Positions 11,068-19,117 of a stretch of DNA of 34,262 bases are shown here, one piece after another; position 1 is the first letter of the stretch; every line of letters begins with the position of its first letter. The translations under genes were made by a program, and so were the position numbers. Below the pieces are notes generated by a model. It ran no database searches. It had not been told where the DNA came from and saw nothing but the letters and a program-made list of their open reading frames with translations. The stretch comes from Streptomyces sp. AW19M42 (GTDB lineage Bacteria; Actinomycetota; Actinomycetes; Streptomycetales; Streptomycetaceae): contig CBRG010000145.1 of NCBI GenBank assembly GCA_000470535.1, forward strand, positions 1 to 34,262, in the 5' to 3' direction.

Positions 11068-11436
11068 ATGCGCGTTCGAGTGAACATCGACAACACCACG
11101 GACCCCAAAATCACACAGGGGATCGCCACCCTCACTAATGGACATGAGTACGCGGTCCTCGAAATCTCCACTCGTTTCAAAATGGCCAACTCTTTCCGCA
11201 TCGAATTCATTGAGGGCGGGATGAGGCAGTCCGCGCTCTTCGACACCCGAATTTTCACCGTCACTTCCCACTCTCTGCCGCCGACCTGGCGATACTTCCA
11301 GCTCGAATCCGGATCCTTCTCCCTGTGTCCAGAATCTTGGAACGAGTCCGGTTTTTGGGAGGCCTACTACGACGGGGATCCGCGAGCAATCGAGATGTAC
11401 GAACGCGAGCGGGCGGTAATCCTGGCCCATTCGTAG
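11068..11436 (+). CDS. Putative immunity protein for the RHS toxin tip
   Basis: 122 aa, no recognised domain, no signal peptide or membrane segment. It is acidic near the C-terminus, with several aromatic residues (PPTWRYFQLESGSF, GFWEAYYDGD). ATG 11068 follows the RHS stop by 5 bp, and AGAAGG overlapping the RHS 3' end serves as ribosome site. A small cytosolic protein of lower G+C directly after an RHS tip is the standard position for a cognate immunity gene. That assignment is by context only. Confidence 0.6.
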   Translation: MRVRVNIDNTTDPKITQGIATLTNGHEYAVLEISTRFKMANSFRIEFIEGGMRQSALFDTRIFTVTSHSLPPTWRYFQLESGSFSLCPESWNESGFWEAYYDGDPRAIEMYERERAVILAHS

Positions 11437-11680
11437 AAGTACGTTCGCGGGACGGACGGGACCCCGGGCACGCCGGTCTCGGTATGTACACTCCGAAATC
11501 CCTCCCCGACCGGGCGCGAGGACGCCGGGGACTGGACGGCCGGCCGGAGGACATGGGCTGGGACTCCGGCGCGGACTGGGGTGCGTGAGCAGTCGCGTTC
11601 GGTGGCGGACCGGATGGGCGTCGAGGGCCTGCGCGGGCCACGCTTCGACACAGCGGTGCGGACGATGAAGTACCAAGCGT

Positions 11681-11726
11681 TCACCCGCTCCATGGAAAAG
11701 CCCCAGGCCAGCGGCCCGGGGCTTTC
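11681..11726 (+). repeat. Decayed att copy: last 12 bp of tRNA-Gly plus its terminator
   Basis: TCACCCGCTCCA (11681-11692) equals the tRNA 3' end. It is followed by the same AAGCCCC-aGGCCagcGGCC-cGGGGCTT hairpin (11698-11726) as after the intact gene. The rest of the 44-bp core and the upstream box are missing. The 240 bp before it hold only a short protein-like frame from GTG 11581 (VREQSRSVADRMGVEGLRG...) that reads into this att copy and is probably a gene remnant. Confidence 0.75.
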
Positions 11727-11852
11727 GTGTTGCCCAGAATCTCCACGCGTATCCGAGGTGGGACAAGACAGCGGCAGAGCCGTTGCCCAGAGCCGTCGCC
11801 GACTCGGGGATCCTGGTCGACCGGGCTCGGCCGCGCGGACGGCCGCTCCGGA

Positions 11853-12074
11853 TCAGCCCTGTCGTTTGAGTTCGCGCACGGCCGCGGGCAGTGCGAGGCA
11901 CAGGGCAAAGGAGGTCGCGAAGCCGCCTCCGCCTGCCAGAACAACATCAGCGGTCCCAACGCCTGACCGGAGTACCAAAAGGCTCACGACGAGGCCGACC
12001 ACCATGGAGCAGGCAACATACAGCGCCAGCCACAGTTGCCACGTACCTCCGGAACGGGCTGTCGATTCGGGCAT
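11853..12074 (-). CDS. Small membrane protein (2 TM) downstream of the methylase
   Basis: 73 aa from ATG 12074 (MPESTARSGG), with AAAGGA 8 bp upstream. Two hydrophobic segments (WLALYVACSMVVGLVVSLLV and VVLAGGGGFATSFALCLALPA) are joined by a short turn, and the C-terminus is basic (RELKRQG). Family not recognised. It lies 67 bp after the methylase-specificity gene on the same strand and is probably cotranscribed with it. Confidence 0.6.
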   Translation of the reverse strand: MPESTARSGGTWQLWLALYVACSMVVGLVVSLLVLRSGVGTADVVLAGGGGFATSFALCLALPAAVRELKRQG

Positions 12075-12141
12075 GGACTCGATCCTTTCGAGGGTCACGG
12101 GCAACGCAAGGGCTGGAGAGGGCATCAGCGGCGGCAGGCAG

Positions 12142-14454
12142 TCACATTGGCTCGACCGACCCGTACAGCAGGTGTTCGGCGAGTTCCGTCCGCAACCGGC
12201 CAAGTGCCGAGACGTACGAGGCGTACGCATCGGCACGTTGGCCGAGCTCACCAAGAAGATCCACGCTCCGCCGCTGCAGCCCGATCGGCGGAAAGCGCAC
12301 GGGGAGGTGCCCCAGAGCCGCAGAGCTCAGCGAGGGGGCTGCCGTGGCCGCGGCACGGTGGGACATCCACTCGCGCGCGTACCGGAGGCCGAGGTAAGCG
12401 TGTAGATACAGGGGGTCGATCCCGGCATCCGGGCGTACGCGCAGACGCATCACGTTCGAGCTGAGCAACCATCCAGCCTGCAGGTCCGAGACGAGCGCGG
12501 GTCGTTGTTGGGCGCCCGTGCGCACGCAGACGATGTCGTTCGGAAGCAACTCGAACTTCTTGAAGCGCTCGGCAGTCTTCCACGGCACGCGGGCCCGGGC
12601 TTCGTCCGCGATCTTCCCTTCGCCGAGATCCTGCGGGAAGACGAGCGGAATGCCGGCGTCTGTCGTACGCGCCTCTGCTGGTAGGCGGGTGTAGGACGGA
12701 CCGGCTTGGATCTCACACAGGTCCTTGAGCACTGCCTCGTTCCAGCCGGCAGGTCCCGACCCCGTGCGGTGACCGTTCACCGTTTCTCTCGCCCGCTGCT
12801 CCAGCAGGCGAAGCGTGTCCGCACGCTCCGCCGCCGCCTCGGCGGTTTCACGCAACTGGGCCGCGGCCGGAGCGGCACCGTATTTTCCGATCCCCAGGTA
12901 GTCAGCGGGGCGGAGTGACCACTCCTCGTCGGCGACGACTTCACGGGCCACGACGACAGCAGAGAAGCCCCGCTCGGCAGCACGCACCGCGTACTCGCTG
13001 TCCAGGCACTGTTCCCCGTCGAGCCACGGGCGGACCACCGCCGTGATCGCGTCGCGATCCGTGTCCCGCAGCACGCGCCGACGCCCGACCTTCGCCCCCA
13101 ATTCCTGAGCGTCGACGAACAGGATGCCCTCCCTCACCGGACGCTCCGCTCGTCGCAGCACCCATAGAGAAACCGGCACGGGCGTCGCAGAGAACAGATG
13201 GGATGGCACCGTGATGACGCACTCCGCAGCCCACCCAAGTACAAGGGCGCGGCGGATCTCGCGCTCGGCGATATTCACCGAGTTGCCCGCCTTGACCGGC
13301 ATGACCACCACTGCTCGACCGCCGGGTACCAGCGCGCCGAGGACGTACTGCACCCAGGCGAAATTGTCGTTGCCCTGTGGTGGTGATCCGTACGGCCAGT
13401 TTCCCGCCCGGCGCCCAGGGCCGGGTGCATCGCTCATGTTGAACGGAGGGTTCGTCAGCACCACGTCAACGCCATGCTCGCGGCTCGGTGGCCATCGGTC
13501 GGACCGGGTGCTGGTCAGCTTCGGTCGCACGCCGAGGTGAAGGAGGTACAGACTCGCGACCGCTTGCAGCCGGCCGTCGAGGGTCTCCCCGTACACGGTC
13601 CCCTGCGCGCCTCCGATGTGCCGGTACGCAGCCGCCAGCATCTCTCCGCCCCTCATGTAGGGGTCGAGCACCGTCATCTTCTGCCCCGGGGTCAGTACGA
13701 GTGCCGCGGACAACGAGGCCAGGCCCATCGGGCTGCAGAACTCTGAGCTCTGCAGCCCTTCCCGTGCGCTGAACGCCTCCCACACCAACTGAAAGGCGCC
13801 CGTACCTGTGCTCGCCGCCGTCCGTACGGCCGTGGCGAGGTCGTCCCAGCTCCGTGGTTCCAGCTGCAGCAAGCTGCTGCGCATGTCGGTGCGGTCGCCG
13901 TGCCGGCGCAGCGTCTCCTGCGCCGTGTTGCCGAGGGAACGGAGCAGCGATTGCGCATCCCGGGCCCCCTGACCTGCCGACATGGCGTCCTCGATCCGAT
14001 GCCACTGCTCCGGTTCCGCATGCCGTACGTACATCACGATGAGACAGAGATTCACGAAATCCGCCATCGTTGCCGGGCCCCGGACCCGGTCCGCGAGACG
14101 GCCCATCAACTGATCGACGGCCTTCTTGTCCTCGATCCCGAGGCGCCGAGCGAGACTCCCCACCGCTTTCGCCTCCGCAGACGGTCGGTCACCGCTGGTC
14201 CGGCGGAATCGGTCAGCATAGGTGGTTCCCACCTGCTCCCCGTCGAACAGCTTCGATTGAGGAATGGTGCGGTTTGTGAACCACCGCGCGACCTCGGCCT
14301 CGTGGAAGAGCTCCGTATCACCGGAGCGCACCGGGGCGGGAAAGTCCTTGTGCCGCCGAGCCCAGTTCGACACCGCCGGGCGCCTCACCCCCGCACGCTC
14401 CGCGATCTGACTCCGAGTGACAAGACCGGTTTGTTCATCTTGCGACAACTGCAT
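12142..14454 (-). CDS. Type I-like N6-adenine DNA methylase fused to a single specificity (HsdS-like) domain
   Basis: 770 aa from ATG 14454, with GGAG 6 bp upstream. Residues 10-60 form an AlpA/MerR-like helix-turn-helix (LVTRSQIAERAGVRRPAVSNWARR). Residues ~220-480 are an HsdM-type N6 methylase: SAM-site region LDPYMRGGEML (263-273) and catalytic NPPF (335-338). Residues ~570-770 resemble one HsdS half, with a target-recognition domain (LCEIQAGPSYTRLPAE... SSNVMRLRV) and a coiled coil ending RTELAEHLLYG. So methylation and recognition are in one chain, and no HsdR restriction subunit is in the window. It should methylate adenine at a specific DNA site. A tiny membrane-protein frame lies on each side, and an AAA/nuclease-like gene is divergent. 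It could be a solitary modification enzyme or part of an uncharacterised defence set. Confidence 0.85.
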   Translation of the reverse strand: MQLSQDEQTGLVTRSQIAERAGVRRPAVSNWARRHKDFPAPVRSGDTELFHEAEVARWFTNRTIPQSKLFDGEQVGTTYADRFRRTSGDRPSAEAKAVGSLARRLGIEDKKAVDQLMGRLADRVRGPATMADFVNLCLIVMYVRHAEPEQWHRIEDAMSAGQGARDAQSLLRSLGNTAQETLRRHGDRTDMRSSLLQLEPRSWDDLATAVRTAASTGTGAFQLVWEAFSAREGLQSSEFCSPMGLASLSAALVLTPGQKMTVLDPYMRGGEMLAAAYRHIGGAQGTVYGETLDGRLQAVASLYLLHLGVRPKLTSTRSDRWPPSREHGVDVVLTNPPFNMSDAPGPGRRAGNWPYGSPPQGNDNFAWVQYVLGALVPGGRAVVVMPVKAGNSVNIAEREIRRALVLGWAAECVITVPSHLFSATPVPVSLWVLRRAERPVREGILFVDAQELGAKVGRRRVLRDTDRDAITAVVRPWLDGEQCLDSEYAVRAAERGFSAVVVAREVVADEEWSLRPADYLGIGKYGAAPAAAQLRETAEAAAERADTLRLLEQRARETVNGHRTGSGPAGWNEAVLKDLCEIQAGPSYTRLPAEARTTDAGIPLVFPQDLGEGKIADEARARVPWKTAERFKKFELLPNDIVCVRTGAQQRPALVSDLQAGWLLSSNVMRLRVRPDAGIDPLYLHAYLGLRYAREWMSHRAAATAAPSLSSAALGHLPVRFPPIGLQRRSVDLLGELGQRADAYASYVSALGRLRTELAEHLLYGSVEPM

Positions 14455-14544
14455 CGCGTCTCCAGCGAGTTGGGCCGGTTGAGCTTCCGATGCGAGGACA
14501 GTACGAGGAAGACGACACACGAAACAAACGCGCATTCACAGTGC

Positions 14545-14652
14545 TCACTCCGTTCCCACGGCGCGGCAGTAGACAAGCAACCCCGCCACGAACACAGCAG
14601 GGCCGAAAACCAGGGGATAACGGGCCCATCGAGGCGCCTGCGGCGGGGCCAT
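14545..14652 (-). CDS. Possible 35-aa single-pass membrane peptide
   Basis: ATG 14652 with GGAG 4 bp upstream opens a 35-codon frame with one membrane segment (YPLVFGPAVFVAGLLVY). It lies 90 bp upstream of the methylase-specificity gene on the same strand. Composition looks coding, but the length makes chance possible. Family unknown. Confidence 0.4.
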   Translation of the reverse strand: MAPPQAPRWARYPLVFGPAVFVAGLLVYCRAVGTE

Positions 14653-14674
14653 CGCTCCAGGTTCATCGATTACA

Positions 14675-14736
14675 TGGGTTAACAACCCAAAAGCATTACT
14701 GTGCGTCACATATAATACTTCTATTTGTGAGAGTAT
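14675..14736 (+). promoter_or_regulatory. A+T-rich divergent promoter region with inverted repeats
   Basis: A rare low-G+C stretch for this genome. It contains TGGGTT-AAC-AACCCA (14675-14689, perfect inverted repeat), a TATAAT box at 14711-14716 without a good -35, and ATACT/AGTAT arms at 14715-14719 and 14732-14736. It should drive the rightward ATPase gene and may carry an operator. Inferred from composition and position. Confidence 0.5.
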
Positions 14737-14778
14737 CTTGGACAGAAGCATCATGGGCCAATGCCATGGAGGACTGCC

Positions 14779-16203
14779 GTGAACGGATTCATCGGACGCC
14801 GCACCGAACTCAGCCTTCTGGAGGACCTGTTGCGTCCAGTGAAGACCGGCGGCCGCAGCGGGCGCCCGGGGCGGGCCGTCCTGATCCGCGGGCGCCGCCG
14901 GGTAGGCAAGTCCCGCCTGGTGGAGGAGTTCCTGGAGCAGCACGGTCTGCCGCATGTGTTCTTCACCGCCGTCGGCGGCTCCCGGGAGGAGGATCTGTCT
15001 GGTTTCGCCGCCGAGGTGGCCGCTTCCCGGCTTCCCGATGCGGCGCGGTTCAGTGATTTCGCCGCCCCGCTGACCTGGGACGCCGCACTGACCATGCTCG
15101 CCTCCGCGCTGCCCGCCGACTCCCCCAGCGTGGTGGTCCTCGATGAGATGCCTTACCTCGTACGCGAGGACCCGAGCTTCGAAGGGACACTGCAGAAGGC
15201 ATTCGACCGGACGTTGTCGAAACTGCCCGTTCTGCTCATCCTCATCGGCTCCGACATCGCCATGATGGAACAGCTCAACACCTACGGGAGCCCCTTCTAT
15301 CAGCGGGGCACCGAACTGGTGGTGCCGCCGTTGAATCCGGCAGAGGTCGCCGCGATGCTCGATCTGCCGCCCGCCGATGCCTTCGACGCCTACCTGATCT
15401 CCGGCGGTCTCCCGCTCATCCTGGAGGAATGGCCACAGGGCGCCGGGCTGTGGGACTACCTCGAACTGGCCCTGCGCAGGCCGACCTCTGCCCTCCTGGT
15501 CAGCGGCGAGCGGTCCCTGGCTGCCGAGTTTCCCGCCGAGGCGCAAGCCCGCACCGTCCTGGGCGCCATCGGTCACGGCGAACGCACCTTCACCCTGATC
15601 GGCAGAGCCGCCGGCGGCCTCAACCCCAGCTCGGTCTCCCGCTCGCTGGAGCTCCTCACCTCCCGCCGCATGGTCGCTGCGGAACTGCCCCTCTCCACCA
15701 AACCCAGCCGTGAAACCCGCTATCGCATCGACGACCCGTACCTGCGCTTCTGGCTCTCCTTCATCGGCCCCGGCATCCCCGCGATCGAACGCGGCCGGGG
15801 CGACCGCGTCCTCGACACCATCCGTGCCAGCTGGACGTCCTGGCGGGGCAGGGCCATCGAGCCCGTCATCCGCGAAGCCTTGTGGCGACTTGGCTCCGAC
15901 GACGGGCAGCTACCTGCGGGCACCGATGCCATCGGCGGCTACTGGACCCGCACCAACGACCCGGAGATCGACATCGTCGGCGCCGACCGCGCCCCCATCG
16001 CCAAGAAGATCACCCTCGTCGGTTCGGTCAAGTGGCTGGAGAAGAAGCCCTTCGACAACCGCGACCTCGCCCGCCTCATCACCCACCGCTCCCGGCTTCC
16101 CGGCGCTGACGACACCACCCCTTTGCTCGCCGTCACCCGCAGCGGCTGCACCGCCGACGTCCCCACCCTCACGCCGGAGGACCTCCATGGCGCCTGGACC
16201 TGA
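14779..16203 (+). CDS. AAA ATPase with C-terminal DUF234 (PD-(D/E)xK-like) domain
   Basis: 474 aa from GTG 14779, which has GGAGG 6 bp upstream; the ATG at 14761 lacks such a site. It opens NGFIGRRTELSLLEDLL, typical of archaeal-type AAA ATPases (COG1672). Walker A is GRRRVGKS (38-45) and Walker B is SVVVLDEMPYL (116-126). A winged-helix-like region (LNPSSVSRSLELLTSRRMV) precedes RYRIDDPYLRFWLSFI, which marks the DUF234 start. The C-terminus has EIDIVGAD (396-403) and GSVKW (415-419), matching a PD-(D/E)xK nuclease-like core. The usual acidic residue before Lys (ECKW in many relatives) is not Glu here. Proteins of this type are of unknown role, often in genomic islands. It is divergent from the methylase gene, suggesting a link. 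Cytosolic. Confidence 0.85.
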   Translation: MNGFIGRRTELSLLEDLLRPVKTGGRSGRPGRAVLIRGRRRVGKSRLVEEFLEQHGLPHVFFTAVGGSREEDLSGFAAEVAASRLPDAARFSDFAAPLTWDAALTMLASALPADSPSVVVLDEMPYLVREDPSFEGTLQKAFDRTLSKLPVLLILIGSDIAMMEQLNTYGSPFYQRGTELVVPPLNPAEVAAMLDLPPADAFDAYLISGGLPLILEEWPQGAGLWDYLELALRRPTSALLVSGERSLAAEFPAEAQARTVLGAIGHGERTFTLIGRAAGGLNPSSVSRSLELLTSRRMVAAELPLSTKPSRETRYRIDDPYLRFWLSFIGPGIPAIERGRGDRVLDTIRASWTSWRGRAIEPVIREALWRLGSDDGQLPAGTDAIGGYWTRTNDPEIDIVGADRAPIAKKITLVGSVKWLEKKPFDNRDLARLITHRSRLPGADDTTPLLAVTRSGCTADVPTLTPEDLHGAWT

Positions 16204-16226
16204 ATCTGTGACAGGCCGTGCCACTA

Positions 16227-16256
16227 CGTGCCAGTAGGAGCGGTATGGAGCGGTCA
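16227..16256 (+). promoter_or_regulatory. Att-associated box, diverged copy (element 2 right end)
   Basis: CGTGCC, then AGCGG at 16239 and AGCGG at 16249 followed by TCA, in the same layout as the boxes at 18794, 20134 and 21088. The first AGCGG is 107 bp before the tRNA fragment at 16346. Likely an arm-type recombinase site; inferred. Confidence 0.5.
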
Positions 16257-16345
16257 CCACAGGTGCCGATACGACACTCGGATCCGGGAAGCATGACCTT
16301 GTTCCCGCAGTTCAGGCGGCACATTAAGGTCCGAGTGCCAAGTGA

Positions 16346-16389
16346 TTCCCAAGCTCAGAGCGCGAGTTCGATTTTCGTCACCCGCTCCA
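16346..16389 (+). repeat. tRNA-Gly 3' fragment (att copy, 44 bp, one mismatch)
   Basis: Identical to 9294-9337 from anticodon loop to CCA except one T for C in the T-loop region. Identity stops sharply at the anticodon loop. Confidence 0.95.
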
Positions 16390-16394
16390 TGAAA

Positions 16395-16425
16395 AAGCCC
16401 CAGGCCAGCGGCCCGGGGCTTCTTT
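16395..16425 (+). terminator. Terminator copy after att fragment
   Basis: AAGCCCC-aGGCC-agc-GGCCc-GGGGCTT then CTTTG, nearly the same as after the intact tRNA. The next ~190 bp (to 16617) hold no gene I can support. Confidence 0.8.
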
Positions 16426-16617
16426 GTCGTCTGGACCTTTCGGGAGCAGGGATGCGTGAGCCAGGGCATGAAGCACCTTCGCCCCGGCCCTCCGCCTTCC
16501 CGCACAGCCGGAGGCGACTTGCGGGTCGCCTGCCACCCCGCCCTCACCAGCGCGTCGATACCGCCCGCGGCCTCCTGCTCGCCCGCCTTTGTGGGACAGA
16601 ACCACGTAGCCACCCGC

Positions 16618-17364
16618 TCACCCTGTGATGCTGCCGCTCATTCGTCGGGGAAGCCACTGCCAGTCCTCCAAGGCACCTTCGAGCAATTGCTGAAGGCTTG
16701 CCTGACCGTCGACAACAAGCACGTCCCGCAAGCAGGCGCAATTGGACAGGCTCCGGTTGCCGACGACGCAGACGTAGATGCCGGCGATCTGCAAGCCTCT
16801 TGCGGCCGCAGAAAGCTGGGTGTCAACGGGTAGTGGGATCCTCCGCGCCAGTTCCTGGGCGAAGACTCGCTCGATCTTGGGACGTCCCAGCAGCCCGAAG
16901 AGGCCGCCTGCGGCACGGCCGACGACATCGTGCAACTGCTCCTTCCCTTGCAGGATTTCGCGTGCCAGCCGGGCGAGATCGTCACAGCCTCTCCTGCTGT
17001 GACGCTTGACCAGCCTGTCCCAAGCGTGGCCCGAGGCGTAAGCGACCGCGCGCTCAGCGATGACAGCGGTGCCACCGCGCTCTACTACATTCAAGGCCGC
17101 CCTTGCAGACCCCTCAACGCTCAACCGCTCCCGCGCGGGTCTCGTTGGCGGCCGGGTGGGGCGTAGGGGCGGGGTGGCAACCCGAGACGCCGAAGGGCGC
17201 GGTGTTCGTCGCGACGCTTGGGCGCGCTTCACTGGTCGGTTTTGAGGCGTGGAGACCCGGCCCGCCGGCCTGCCCAGATGGTGATGACAGCGGGTATCCG
17301 GGCGACTCACGCGGTTCTTGCACAACGTACGGTCCGGCGTCTGCGCACGACATCGATAAACCAT
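16618..17364 (-). CDS. Hypothetical protein with N-terminal Cys/His cluster
   Basis: 248 aa from ATG 17364 (MVYRCRAQTPDRTLC), chosen because AGGA lies just upstream and the Cys pattern starts there. Residues 4 to about 26 have the arrangement C-x4-T-x3-L-C-x(10)-C-x-HH, like small zinc-binding domains of the CxxxTxxGxxC type. Residues ~28-80 are a basic Pro/Arg/Thr linker. The rest is mixed, with a helical segment (LARLAREILQGKEQLHDVVGRAAGGLFGLLG) and QIAGIYVCVVGNRSLSNCACLRDVLVVDGQASLQQLLEGAL near the end. No catalytic motif is recognised. It is oriented opposite to the downstream gene pair and may be a separate cargo gene of this element. Confidence 0.6.
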   Translation of the reverse strand: MVYRCRAQTPDRTLCKNRVSRPDTRCHHHLGRPAGRVSTPQNRPVKRAQASRRTPRPSASRVATPPLRPTRPPTRPARERLSVEGSARAALNVVERGGTAVIAERAVAYASGHAWDRLVKRHSRRGCDDLARLAREILQGKEQLHDVVGRAAGGLFGLLGRPKIERVFAQELARRIPLPVDTQLSAAARGLQIAGIYVCVVGNRSLSNCACLRDVLVVDGQASLQQLLEGALEDWQWLPRRMSGSITG

Positions 17365-17709
17365 GCCGAAATCCTGAAGTCCCGCCTGGAAAAGGGGCAA
17401 GTACGCCTATTCGGCCAAGCCAACCGCTTCAAACGCTCACTGACGCAGAACAGCAGCCTGCAGGGTGCGGTGACACGCCCTCGCTCGCGCCCGGTCAGGA
17501 CAACGACAAGCGGAGCAGACCTCTGGAGGAACAGTTCGGGAGGCGTGCTGACGCACACCCAAGCGAAAGAAGTGCTCAGAATCCGGGCTGGGACGGGGCT
17601 GGGTGCGCCCTGGGGGCTAGGAAGCACCGGTTGGGCCCATTCCCTGATCGCAGGAGTGTTGTCTGCGGATCGAGCAGCTCACTGCCAGATCTTCCTGGAT
17701 AATCGACGT
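17365..17709. other. Intergenic region, no supported gene
   Basis: 345 bp with no convincing frame on either strand. Its end carries GATAAT (17698-17703) ending 7 bp before ATG 17710, a candidate -10 for a leaderless transcript. Confidence 0.5.
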
Positions 17710-18057
17710 ATGGCATCACAGCCCGGCCTTTCCGATCTCCGCCGTGCCAAGTTCGCCCGGCGTCTGCCCGCAGCGCTGTCCGAGCTTGCCGGTCCCAAGC
17801 GCGGCCCGGTGCACCTGCCGCTCCACCTTGCCTGGTCGGGGTTGACCACGTTCGACCTCGACCGGCCCCGGCTACGGATGAGCTACTACCGGATCGTGCT
17901 GGCCGAGGGCCAGCACGACGATTTGGTCCAGTACCTCGACCAAGACCTTCTCGTCGGCCTGTGGCCCACACTGCGCACACTGGTCAGCCCTGATGTCCGC
18001 GAGGTCTGGGAGAGCGCCTTCGGCGAGCTGGCCGACAGCGCGCGGGCCGCTGCGTGA
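17710..18057 (+). CDS. Small partner protein of AbiEii-type toxin (putative antitoxin)
   Basis: 115 aa from ATG 17710; longer frames upstream lack coding character. No domain is recognised. The protein is mixed alpha/beta with HLPLHLAWSGLTTFDLDRPRLRMSYYRIVLAEGQHDDLVQYLD in the middle and VGLWPTLRTLVSPDVREVWES near the end. A GATAAT element ending 7 bp before ATG suggests a leaderless mRNA. The last codons overlap, as GTGA, the natural start of the nucleotidyltransferase gene that follows, which is the usual tight coupling of a toxin-antitoxin pair with the antitoxin first. The role is inferred from this context. A 23-bp identical stretch of its 3' half recurs at 23261-23283. Confidence 0.7.
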   Translation: MASQPGLSDLRRAKFARRLPAALSELAGPKRGPVHLPLHLAWSGLTTFDLDRPRLRMSYYRIVLAEGQHDDLVQYLDQDLLVGLWPTLRTLVSPDVREVWESAFGELADSARAAA

Positions 18058-18772
18058 AACTCACGGGCCTGCACCGCCGCTGCTTGCAGACGTGCTTGCC
18101 GTAGGTGGCACCTACCCCCTCGCGCTCACCGGCGGCTACGCGGTCCAGGCACACGGCCTGGTCGACCGGCTCAGCCAGGACCTCGATGTCGCGACGGAGA
18201 ACCCGGATCCCATGGAGGACATCGCGACCGTCGTGCGCACCGGACTGGAGCGGCGCGGATGGCAGGTGGAATCCCTGGAGACAGATCCGCTGTCCGCACG
18301 TCTGATCGTCACCGACCCTGCCAGCCGTGAAGAGTGCGAGGTCGACATCCTCAAGGAAGCACTCTGGCGGCCACCCGTACACACCGAGCACGGCTTGGTG
18401 CTGTCCCTCGAGGATGTCGTCGGGACCAAAGTCCGCGCGCTGTCCGACCGCGGACTCGCCAGAGACTTGATCGACGTACAGGCCGCCGCGAACCGCTGGA
18501 GCCATGTCGAACTTGAGGAACTCGGACGGCGCCATGCCCGCGACTCCTTCGACCTGAGCGAGCTCCAAGTGCGACTGGGTGGCGCCGACTGGATCGACGA
18601 CACAGAATTCGCCGCCTACGGACTCGACGAGCAGGCAATCACCGGGCTGCGGCAGTGGGCACAGGCATGGGGCGACGACATCGGCGAACGACTCCAGGAG
18701 CTGGAAGCTCCGGACGAAGACCGATGGCCGCATGGAGGCCGGATGCTCGACAGGACACATCGGGCTGTTTAG
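18054..18772 (+). pseudogene. AbiEii/AbiGii-type nucleotidyltransferase toxin, frameshifted near start
   Basis: GTG 18054 overlaps the upstream stop and begins MKLTGLHRRC, then runs into TAG after 16 codons. Adding one C after CGCCGC near 18080 joins this to the main frame as MKLTGLHRRLLADVLAVGGTYPLALTGGYAVQAHG, a typical family N-terminus. The main frame then continues intact to 18772 (about 230 codons) with the nucleotidyltransferase core GGYAVQAHGLVDRLSQDLDVAT and VVGTKVRALSDRGLARDLIDVQA. Such toxins add nucleotides to targets such as tRNA in type IV toxin-antitoxin systems. Either the gene is inactivated, or translation restarts at GTG 18092 (losing 13 residues) or at ATG 17993 in frame, or the base call is wrong. 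Expression is therefore uncertain. Confidence 0.75.
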
Positions 18773-18783
18773 ACCTCGCGGCC

Positions 18784-18830
18784 ATGCCCCATCCGTGCCC
18801 AGCAGAGCGGACAACAGCGGTCAGGTACGG
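18784..18830 (+). promoter_or_regulatory. Att-associated box (element 3 right end)
   Basis: Contains CGTGCCCAGCAG, AGCGG at 18806 and 18816 (10 bp apart) and GTACGG. About 45 bp are nearly identical to boxes at 20126 and 21080. The first AGCGG is exactly 105 bp before the tRNA fragment at 18911. Confidence 0.7.
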
Positions 18831-18910
18831 CTCCCAGGGACCATAGCCAACCATCCCGCCCAGCGGGAAAGCACAGGCCAGAGCACCTTCGGTAGCCCAA
18901 GAACCGTTGA

Positions 18911-18954
18911 TTCCCAAGCTCAGAGCGCGAGTTCGATTCTCGTCACCCGCTCCA
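18911..18954 (+). repeat. tRNA-Gly 3' fragment (att copy, 44 bp, perfect)
   Basis: Identical to 9294-9337. It is preceded by GAACCGTTGA, which is also found before the copy at 21205 and, with changes, before 20251. Confidence 0.97.
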
Positions 18955-18958
18955 CATG

Positions 18959-18988
18959 AAAGCCCCAGGCCAGCGGCCGGGGGCTTCT
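18959..18988 (+). terminator. Terminator copy after att fragment
   Basis: AAGCCCC-aGGCC-agc-GGCC-gGGGGCTT followed by CTTTGTTG; same design as after the intact tRNA-Gly. Confidence 0.8.
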
Positions 18989-19084
18989 TTGTTGCCACAA
19001 GCCCGATCAGGCACTCCGCGCTCACCCTGCACCCGACGTGCCCGTTGGCTTCCTCCAGCCGTTGCACCCCACGGGCACGTATGT

Positions 19085-19117
19085 CAACTATGATAGTTGC
19101 TATATGCTTCGGCATAT
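19085..19117 (+). promoter_or_regulatory. Two perfect palindromes over the Phd-like gene start
   Basis: CAACTA-TGA-TAGTTG (19085-19099) and ATATGC-TTCG-GCATAT (19102-19117), the second covering the start codon at 19116. TATGAT (19089-19094) and TATATG sequences could serve as -10. This arrangement suits autorepression by the antitoxin. Palindromes are seen; function is inferred. Confidence 0.6.

Noticed and set aside
14545..15576. 343-codon minus-strand frame across the ATPase start
   Set aside because: Mostly antisense of the ATPase gene; only its last 35 codons, lying outside that gene, were kept as a possible small membrane peptide.
17140..17700. Longer plus-strand reading joined to the 115-aa AbiEii partner
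   Set aside because: The upstream part lacks coding character; ATG 17710, with a -10-like box just before it, gives a compact protein coupled to the toxin.
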